DNA from: JAEUJM01 sp041918615
GTDB taxonomy: Bacteria; Actinomycetota; Acidimicrobiia; Acidimicrobiales; DATDAH01
Assembly: GCA_041918615.1 (NCBI GenBank)
Contig: JAYRVH010000030.1
Coordinates: 186,001-250,000 of the forward strand
DNA length: 64,000 nucleotides
Direction of reading: 5' to 3'
The notes beneath the pieces are model-generated. The model did not search any database and had not been told where the DNA came from. It worked only from the letters and a program-made list of their open reading frames with translations. Within the stretch, counting starts at the first letter, position 1. Every line of letters starts with the position of its first letter. Both the position numbers and the translations under genes were made by a program. This document shows, piece by piece, positions 58,753 through 64,000 of this stretch.

Positions 58753-58775
58753 ACGTCACACCCTCCGGGCAGACT
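58753..58775 (+). promoter_or_regulatory. Weak RecA-NDp-like promoter upstream of SNase gene
   Basis: ACGTCACAC (58753-58761), 8-nt spacer and CAGACT (58770-58775). Spacing and the GTCACAC core match the other three sites; T-to-C changes at both boxes make it the least certain. The leader to the ATG would be about 58 nt and contains GGAGG. Confidence 0.3.
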
Positions 58776-58839
58776 GAAACGACGCAGGAGCACTCGCGGT
58801 GGGCGCACCGCCTTCAGCCCCGTCCCGCTGGAGGCCACC

Positions 58840-59364
58840 ATGGCCCGCCCCCATCTGCTCATCCTCCTCGTCGCCTTCCTCGCCTCGCTCGGCGCTCTCG
58901 CCGGGTGCCGCGCCGCACCCGCGGCGTCGGCCAACGGCACCGCCACGGTGGTGTCGGTCACCGACGGCGACACCATCGACGTCGACTTCGGCGGCCACGT
59001 CGAGCCCGTCCGTCTGCTCGGCATCGACACCCCCGAAACGCACCATCCCACCAAACCGGTTCAGTGCTACGGCGCCGAGGCGTCGGCCCGCACGGCCGAC
59101 CTGCTTCCTGTCGGCAGCCGGGTGAAGCTCGTGCGCGACGTCGAGGCCCGCGACCGCTACGACCGACTCCTCGCCTACGTGTACCGGGCCGAGGACGACC
59201 TGTTCGTCAACCTGTCCCTGGTCACCGACGGCTACGCGGACACGCTCGCCATCGCCCCCAACGATGCTCATACCGTCGAGCTCTCCGCAGCCCGGAACGA
59301 GGCCCGTGTCGCTGGCGCCGGCCTGTGGAGCACGTGCGGAGGCCCCGGCGTGCCGGTTGGTTAG
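58840..59364 (+). CDS. Thermonuclease-family (SNase-like) lipoprotein
   Basis: A 174-aa exported nuclease. Residues 1-22 are a signal peptide ending in LAGC (C23 lipidated). The SNase fold shows VVSVTDGDTIDV, VRLLGIDTPE with the first catalytic Arg, and RDRYDRLLAYVY with the second catalytic Arg. It should cut DNA or RNA outside the membrane with calcium. GGAGG lies 7 nt before the ATG. Confidence 0.92.
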   Translation: MARPHLLILLVAFLASLGALAGCRAAPAASANGTATVVSVTDGDTIDVDFGGHVEPVRLLGIDTPETHHPTKPVQCYGAEASARTADLLPVGSRVKLVRDVEARDRYDRLLAYVYRAEDDLFVNLSLVTDGYADTLAIAPNDAHTVELSAARNEARVAGAGLWSTCGGPGVPVG

Positions 59365-59374
59365 CGTTGGGCAG

Positions 59375-60229
59375 GTGACGACGCTCGCTGAACGCCCGTT
59401 GGTCGAACGGCTGGGTCATGGCCCAGACGCCCGGCTCCTGATCGTCAACTGCGACGACCTGGGTTCCAGCCATGCCGCCAACGTGGGCGTCTACGAGGCG
59501 CTCCGGGGCGGGGCCGCGACCAGCGCCTCGCTCATGGTGCCCGCGCCGTGGGCCCGTGAGGCGGCTGCCCGCTACCGCGGTGAGGACGTCGGCGTGCACC
59601 TGACCCTCAACGCCGAGTACGACGTCTACCGCTGGGGCCCGATCACCCAGGCCCCCTCGCTGCTCGACGGCGACGGAGGGTTTCCGCGCACCGTCACCGA
59701 CCTCTGGGACCACGCCGACCTCGACGAGGCCCGCCGCGAGTGCCGGGCCCAGGTCGAACGGGCGATCCTGTGGGGCTTCGATGTCACCCACCTGGACTCG
59801 CACATGGGCACGCTGCAGCTGCGCCCCGAGTTCTTCGACATCTACCTCGAGCTCGCAACCGACTTCGGCCTGCCGCTCCGGCTCTCGGGTGCGTCCACCG
59901 AGCGCACGATCGGCTTCCCGTTCCGCCGGCTGGCCGCCGAGGAGGGAGTGGTGTTCCCCGACCACTTCCTGCACGTGCAGGGCCCGGGCAGCCGCGAGGC
60001 CATCAGCGCGATGTTGCCCCGCCTGCGGGCCGGGGTCACCGAGGTCTACGTCCACCCCGCGATCGACACACCCGAGCTCCGGGCGCTGGCCACCGACTGG
60101 GCACCGCGGGTGGACGACCACGCCTACCTCACCGACCCCCACGCCCTCACCCGCCAGATCGACGAGGCCGGCATCACCCTCGTGGGCTACGACTCACTTC
60201 GCGCCCTCCAGCGAACCGGCGCCACCTGA
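59375..60229 (+). CDS. YdjC/ChbG-family carbohydrate deacetylase
   Basis: A 284-aa member of the YdjC-like family, metal-dependent deacetylases of N-acetylated sugars. The metal site residues appear in IVNCDDLG (23-30) and VTHLDSHMG near 130-138, and VGVHLTLN near 71-78 and VYVHPA near 224 are typical. GTG is 7 nt after TAGCGT. Substrate unknown; the HpnK branch acts in hopanoid synthesis, but no hopanoid gene is nearby. Confidence 0.88.
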   Translation: MTTLAERPLVERLGHGPDARLLIVNCDDLGSSHAANVGVYEALRGGAATSASLMVPAPWAREAAARYRGEDVGVHLTLNAEYDVYRWGPITQAPSLLDGDGGFPRTVTDLWDHADLDEARRECRAQVERAILWGFDVTHLDSHMGTLQLRPEFFDIYLELATDFGLPLRLSGASTERTIGFPFRRLAAEEGVVFPDHFLHVQGPGSREAISAMLPRLRAGVTEVYVHPAIDTPELRALATDWAPRVDDHAYLTDPHALTRQIDEAGITLVGYDSLRALQRTGAT

Positions 60230-60241
60230 GAACCGGCAGGC

Positions 60242-61111
60242 TCAACGCGCGGCCGGCTCACGGACGCCGGCGAAGAGGTCGTCCTCGGGCAGATCGGCGT
60301 CGACCAGGCTGCGAGCCAGGATGTAGTCGTCGAAGGGATGGATCGAGCGGGTTACCTCACGGGGGAGACCGAACCAGAAGGGCGAGGTGGGATCGACCTG
60401 CGTGGCGTGGGCCAGCAACGCCTCGAGGCGCACGTCCTGGTGGCCGTCGATGGGAACCTGGGTGGTGATGCGATCGTCCTGGCTCGGGCGCTCGAACCAC
60501 TTCTCGGTGAACGGCGACTCGAGGCCGAGCTCGGTGAACTTCGCGTGGGTGGCCAACATGCGGGCACGCGACCAGACCACGTAGTAGAGCTTGAGCGGCT
60601 GCCACGGCTCGCCCGTGCCGGGGTAGGCGTCGGGGTCGGCGGCCCGGTCGAAAGCGGGCCCGCTGATGTCGTGCACCTGTAGGTGGTCGGGGTGGGGGTA
60701 GCCCTCCTGGTCGTCCGCATAGGTGACGATCACCTGCGGGCGCTCGGCCCGGATCACCTCGACGAGCCGGCCGACGGCCTCGTCGAAGTCGGCGCGGGCG
60801 AAGCACCGGGGATCTTCGTTCTCGGGCGTGTCGGGCATGCCCGAGTCGCGGTAGCCGAGCATGGCCACCCGGTCGTAGCCGATGAGCTGGGCGGACAGCG
60901 CCAGCTCGTCACGCCGGACCTCGTCGAGCCGGGCGCGCACCTCGGGGGTGTCCATCGCAGGGTTCAAGATGTCGCCCGCCTCGCCGCCCGTGCAACAGAC
61001 GAGCGTGGTCCGCACGCCCTCGGCCCGGTAGCGGGCGACGGTCGATGCGCCCTTGGAGGCTTCGTCGTCGGGATGGGCGTGGACCGCGAGCAGCGAGAGC
61101 GGGCTGGTCAT
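60242..61111 (-). CDS. mca: Mycothiol S-conjugate amidase
   Basis: Mca cleaves mycothiol-toxin conjugates to mercapturic acids, a detoxification step unique to actinobacteria. The 289-aa LmbE-fold protein has the zinc motif HAHPDDEASKG (11-21) and the third ligand in GYPHPDHLQVHDIS; the KGAS and YPHPDH segments distinguish Mca from the deacetylase MshB. The ATG is 6 nt after TAGGTT. It supports mycothiol as the cell's thiol. Confidence 0.93.
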   Translation of the reverse strand: MTSPLSLLAVHAHPDDEASKGASTVARYRAEGVRTTLVCCTGGEAGDILNPAMDTPEVRARLDEVRRDELALSAQLIGYDRVAMLGYRDSGMPDTPENEDPRCFARADFDEAVGRLVEVIRAERPQVIVTYADDQEGYPHPDHLQVHDISGPAFDRAADPDAYPGTGEPWQPLKLYYVVWSRARMLATHAKFTELGLESPFTEKWFERPSQDDRITTQVPIDGHQDVRLEALLAHATQVDPTSPFWFGLPREVTRSIHPFDDYILARSLVDADLPEDDLFAGVREPAAR

Positions 61112-61172
61112 GGAGTGAACCTACCGGCAGACCGGAAGCGGCCGGTGCACGGCCCCGGGTAGATTCCGGGGC

Positions 61173-61658
61173 GTGGATCCGGAAACGTGGCGGTGGGTGT
61201 GGCTGGGCGTCGCGGCCCTGTTCGCCCTGGGTGAGCTCAGCGCCCCCGGTTCGTTCTTCCTGCTCCCCTTCGCCATCGGCGCCGCCGTCGCTTCGGCCCT
61301 CGCCTTCGCCGGCGTTCCCGTGGCGGCCGAGCTCGGCACCTTCCTGGTCGTGTCGCTCGTCTCCCTCGCCCTGTTCCGCAGGCTCGCGCACCGCCTCGAC
61401 CGCGAGGAGCCCACCGAGGGCATCGGCTCCCGCCGGCTCATCGGCCAACCGGGTCGAGTGATCGAGGCGATCAGCAGCGCGACCGACCTCGGCACGATCA
61501 GGGTGGGCCGCGAGGAATGGCGCGCCGAGAGCGGCGACGGCTCGCCGATATCCGTCGACACCGCCGTCAAGATCGTGGAGGTGCGGGGCACGCGTGCGGT
61601 CGTCTTCCCCACCGCCGCACCCGAGGACCCGCCGACCGAACCCGAGGAGCACCAGTGA
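61173..61658 (+). CDS. NfeD-family membrane protein
   Basis: A 161-aa short NfeD protein: two or three hydrophobic helices up to about residue 70, then an OB-fold domain (LIGQPGRVIEAISSATDLGTIRVGREEWRAES). NfeD proteins pair with SPFH proteins in membrane microdomains. Its stop overlaps the SPFH gene start as GTGA. GTG is 7 nt after TAGATT, so leaderless; divergent from mca. Confidence 0.9.
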   Translation: MDPETWRWVWLGVAALFALGELSAPGSFFLLPFAIGAAVASALAFAGVPVAAELGTFLVVSLVSLALFRRLAHRLDREEPTEGIGSRRLIGQPGRVIEAISSATDLGTIRVGREEWRAESGDGSPISVDTAVKIVEVRGTRAVVFPTAAPEDPPTEPEEHQ

Positions 61659-62653
61659 ATTCCACCGTCGCCGTCATCGTGCTCGGCGTCATCGCCGTTC
61701 TGCTGTTCGCCATCGCGATCTCCACCATCAAGGTGGTCCGCCCGTTCCAGCGCGGCATCATCGAACAGCTCGGCAAGTACAAGGCCACGGTGAACCCCGG
61801 CCTCCACATGCTCATCCCCTTCGCGCAGACCATGCGCCTGGTCGACATGCGCGAGCAGGTGGTCGACGTGCCGCCACAAGAGGTCATCACCTCGGACAAC
61901 GTGGTGGTCTCGGTGGACGCGGTCATCTACTACGAGCCGAGCGACCCGCAACGCCTCGTCTACAACGTCGCCAACTTCCTCCTCGCCATCACCAAGCTGG
62001 CCCAGACAAACCTCCGCAACCTGATCGGCGACATGGAGCTCGACTCGGCGCTGACCTCGCGCGACAGCATCAACCTGGCGCTGCGCCAGATCCTCGACGA
62101 CGCCACCGACAAGTGGGGCGTTCGGGTCGGCCGGGTCGAGATCCAGCGCATCGACCCGCCGCCGGACGTGATGGCGGCCATGCACGAGCAGATGAAGGCC
62201 GAGCGCACCCGTCGTGCCGTGGTCACCACTGCCGACGGCCAACGTGAGGCGGCCATCGCCCAGGCCGAGGGCATGAAGCAGGCCAACATCCTCGAGGCCG
62301 AGGGCCACAAGGAGAAGGCCATCCTCGACGCCCAAGGCCAGGCGGAGGCCACCAAGGCCGTCGCCGACGCCGAGAAGTACCGCCAACTCACCGTGGCCGA
62401 AGGCCAATCAGCCGCCGTGCGCAGCGTCTACGCCGCCATCCACGAGGGCAACCCGACCCCCGATCTACTCGCCGTCAAGTACCTCGAGGCCCTCCAGGGA
62501 ATCGCCAACGGCCGGGCTACCAAGATTTTCCTACCCGCCGACATGGCCGGGGTGATGGGCTCGATCGGCGGCATCGCCGAGCTCTTCAACAACAGCGACC
62601 CCGACGCCCCACCACCCGTCCCTCCTGCACGACCGTCGCCGCCCGCCCGATAG
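61655..62653 (+). CDS. SPFH/stomatin-like membrane protein
   Basis: A 332-aa stomatin-type protein. One N-terminal hydrophobic helix (5-24), the SPFH domain (VVRPFQRGIIEQLGKY to about 195) and a long helical, coiled-coil-like stretch rich in EAE/KQA repeats (205-270). With NfeD it probably forms a membrane scaffold complex and may regulate proteases. GTGA overlap with nfeD makes a two-gene operon. The tail is Pro rich. Confidence 0.93.
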   Translation: MNSTVAVIVLGVIAVLLFAIAISTIKVVRPFQRGIIEQLGKYKATVNPGLHMLIPFAQTMRLVDMREQVVDVPPQEVITSDNVVVSVDAVIYYEPSDPQRLVYNVANFLLAITKLAQTNLRNLIGDMELDSALTSRDSINLALRQILDDATDKWGVRVGRVEIQRIDPPPDVMAAMHEQMKAERTRRAVVTTADGQREAAIAQAEGMKQANILEAEGHKEKAILDAQGQAEATKAVADAEKYRQLTVAEGQSAAVRSVYAAIHEGNPTPDLLAVKYLEALQGIANGRATKIFLPADMAGVMGSIGGIAELFNNSDPDAPPPVPPARPSPPAR

Positions 62654-62662
62654 CGGGGTGTA

Positions 62663-62748
62663 GCGGACAGGTCGGGAACCGGCGCCCGATTCGACCGTTC
62701 CCGCCGTCGAATCGGGCTCCGGAGGAGATTTCTGGGTCACCTGTCCGC
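62663..62748. terminator. Nested palindrome between convergent SPFH and PhoU/RCK genes
   Basis: Inner arms GCCCGATTCGAC (62684-62695) and GTCGAATCGGGC (62706-62717) are perfect over a 10-nt loop; outer arms GCGGACAGGT (62663-62672) and ACCTGTCCGC (62739-62748) are also perfect. Likely a bidirectional terminator, but longer than needed, so it could be a repeat element. Confidence 0.65.
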
Positions 62749-62796
62749 CCGCCCGGTAGGGCAGCCACCGAGCGGTCGGGCGTCGCGGCGGCCGCC

Positions 62797-63996
62797 TCAC
62801 ACGCGCTCGGCGGGGATGAGCTCGCTCTCGCCGGTGTCGTCGTCGTGGCGCAGGCGCCAGCCGCACCGCTCGGCCAGGTGCTGGCGGCCCTCGTCGGGCC
62901 CGGCGGCGATGAGCTGGTCGCCCGCCTCCAGGCGAACGTGGCCCCGTGGCCGGTACAGGTAGCGCCCACCTCGCCGCACCGCGAGCACGTGGTAGCCAGG
63001 CTCGATGTCGAGCCGCAGCGACGAGAGCGTGGCCCCATCGGCCATCGAGCCCGCTGCCACCGGCACCTGCATGACGACCTCGTCAGAATCCCCGAGGGCG
63101 ATGCTCAAGATCGGGTGGACGTCCTCTTCCTGCTCGATGATCCAGACCATCGACTCGGCCTCGTCGCCGATCGACTCGGCGGCCTGCGAGAGGTGCAGCA
63201 GCCCCCGCAGCGGCGAGGGATCGATGTCGTCGGCCGCCGCCCGCAACACCCACAACTCGAGCCGGTCCTTCATCTCGTCGAGTCGGCCTTCGAGGTGGCG
63301 CACCTCAGCAGCCAGGCCGGCGTCACGAAGCACCAGGGCCGAGTAGGCGAGGCCGACGGCCACCTCCGAGATGTTCTTCATCTCCACGAGCACGTCGACG
63401 GCACGGTCGAGATCGTCGACGGTGCCGTCCTCGGGCGGCGACGCCGGCTCCCACAGCGGCGCATTGGCCAGCTCGCGCAGGCGGGTGATGCCGGCCGGCG
63501 AGCCCTCGAGGAAGAGGACGTCGCCGGGCACCAGCACGTCGTCGCCGTCGACGTCGATGTTCCAGTCGCGGTCACGGCGGATGGCCATCACCCGCATGCC
63601 GGTGGCCACGGGGAGCTCGAGGGCCGAGAGGGGGCGGTGGGCCATGTGTGATCCCTCACGCACCATCACCCGGTGGGACACCTCCTCGGCATTGGACAGG
63701 TCGGCCACGAGCTCACGGGGGATGCCCAGGTTGTGGGTGACGATCCGGGCGATGTCCACGGCGCCGTTGGCGATGCCCTCGATCGCGTCGACCACCTGCA
63801 GGACCGATGACATCGCCTCGGCCTCGCGGGGCGCCCGCACCGCGAGGATGCACACCGCCCGCATGTCGTGGACCAGATCGCTCATGCGCTCCTCCAACTC
63901 GGCCACCTCGTCGGCCATGTCGGGGTCGCCGAAGTACAGCGCGGCGTAGGCCAGGTCGACCATCAGCTCGGAGGTGTCCTTGGCCTCCGAGAGCAT
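62797..63996 (-). CDS. Tandem PhoU/RCK-C protein, possibly incomplete at the window edge
   Basis: At least 399 aa, built as an internal duplication: PhoU-like helical bundle (1-105), TrkA/RCK C-terminal domain (about 108-180), then a second PhoU-like bundle (195-290) and second RCK-C domain (about 300-378). Matching blocks are SELMVDLAYAALYFGD and SEVAVGLAYSALVLRD. Such proteins regulate potassium or other ion transport by binding nucleotides. The ATG at 63996 lies 4 bases from the window end, and comparison with the second half suggests a few more N-terminal residues upstream. Confidence 0.85.
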   Translation of the reverse strand: MLSEAKDTSELMVDLAYAALYFGDPDMADEVAELEERMSDLVHDMRAVCILAVRAPREAEAMSSVLQVVDAIEGIANGAVDIARIVTHNLGIPRELVADLSNAEEVSHRVMVREGSHMAHRPLSALELPVATGMRVMAIRRDRDWNIDVDGDDVLVPGDVLFLEGSPAGITRLRELANAPLWEPASPPEDGTVDDLDRAVDVLVEMKNISEVAVGLAYSALVLRDAGLAAEVRHLEGRLDEMKDRLELWVLRAAADDIDPSPLRGLLHLSQAAESIGDEAESMVWIIEQEEDVHPILSIALGDSDEVVMQVPVAAGSMADGATLSSLRLDIEPGYHVLAVRRGGRYLYRPRGHVRLEAGDQLIAAGPDEGRQHLAERCGWRLRHDDDTGESELIPAERV

Positions 63997-64000
63997 GGTG

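Noticed and set aside
1..64000. Insertion sequences, integrases, prophage or integrated element
   Set aside because: No transposase, recombinase, phage structural gene or flanking direct repeat was seen, and gene density, strand layout and composition are even across the window.

Overview
The window is a 64 kb piece of a high-GC chromosome that reads as core genome, not a mobile region. Mycothiol S-conjugate amidase (Mca), NucS/EndoMS, F420-type LLM oxidoreductases, WS/DGAT acyltransferases and very common leaderless starts point to an actinobacterium. A member of the class Acidimicrobiia is my best guess from gene content; this is inference, since no rRNA or marker gene is present. I found no insertion sequence, prophage, CRISPR array, rRNA or convincing tRNA. 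No stretch above 300 bases lacks a gene.

Layout. 0.1-4.9 kb: a small zinc-finger-like protein, then the sulfate-activation operon cysD-cysN-cysC (minus strand, ending in a lipoprotein gene) with cysQ divergent. 4.9-9.2 kb: a minus-strand operon of SHOCT membrane protein, RNB ribonuclease, metallo-beta-lactamase-fold hydrolase and TylF-like methyltransferase. 9.2-13.6 kb: a small protein, a lipoprotein, a PEP-mobile-domain protein and an ABC1/AarF kinase. 13.7-19.0 kb: two tandem paralogous LuxR-type ATPase regulators of equal length. 19.0-21.5 kb: nucS, then a MaoC hydratase and a SDR that together look like a split peroxisomal-type multifunctional beta-oxidation enzyme. 21.6-30.6 kb: VanW protein, sulfotransferase, MOSC protein, WS/DGAT, geranylgeranyl-reductase-like flavoprotein, LLM oxidoreductase, RmlD-like reductase, acyl-CoA dehydrogenase. 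30.7-36.3 kb: acyl-CoA ligase, second SDR, an apparently circularly permuted alkaline-phosphatase-superfamily enzyme, an alkylsulfatase-like hydrolase. 36.3-43.4 kb: hypothetical, secreted repeat protein, alpha/beta hydrolase, Fe-S RecB-family nuclease, PAP2 phosphatase, DsbA-like protein, second WS/DGAT, a 61-aa protein, second LLM oxidoreductase. 43.4-49.9 kb: MazEF-type toxin-antitoxin, duplicated SnoaL-like protein, a coupled SDR/SH3-like/DUF2207 operon, a methyltransferase-DNA glycosylase fusion, second MOSC protein. 49.9-56.9 kb: CrtC-like protein, carotenoid oxygenase, thioesterase with an upstream ORF, propeller-membrane protein, 55-aa protein, thiolase. 57-64 kb: SulP transporter, SNase lipoprotein, YdjC deacetylase, mca, nfeD-SPFH pair and a PhoU/RCK-C protein that reaches the window edge.

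How the genes fit together (inference). Fatty-acid or isoprenoid/steroid-like acyl-CoA breakdown is spread over the window (ligase, dehydrogenase, hydratase, two SDRs, thiolase, thioesterase), together with storage-lipid acyltransferases. Sulfate handling recurs: SulP uptake, CysDNC/CysQ for PAPS turnover, a sulfotransferase and an alkylsulfatase-like enzyme. DNA maintenance is represented by NucS, the RecB-family nuclease and the glycosylase fusion.

Most notable observations: the circularly permuted phosphatase-superfamily enzyme; a promoter motif resembling the SOS-independent RecA-NDp/PafBC promoter upstream of the Fe-S nuclease and at least one further gene; more than 20 start codons lying 6-8 nt after a TANNNT box; two divergent genes whose -10 boxes share one TA step; a palindromic operator on the carotenoid oxygenase promoter; and a 29-codon upstream ORF fused stop-to-start with the thioesterase gene.
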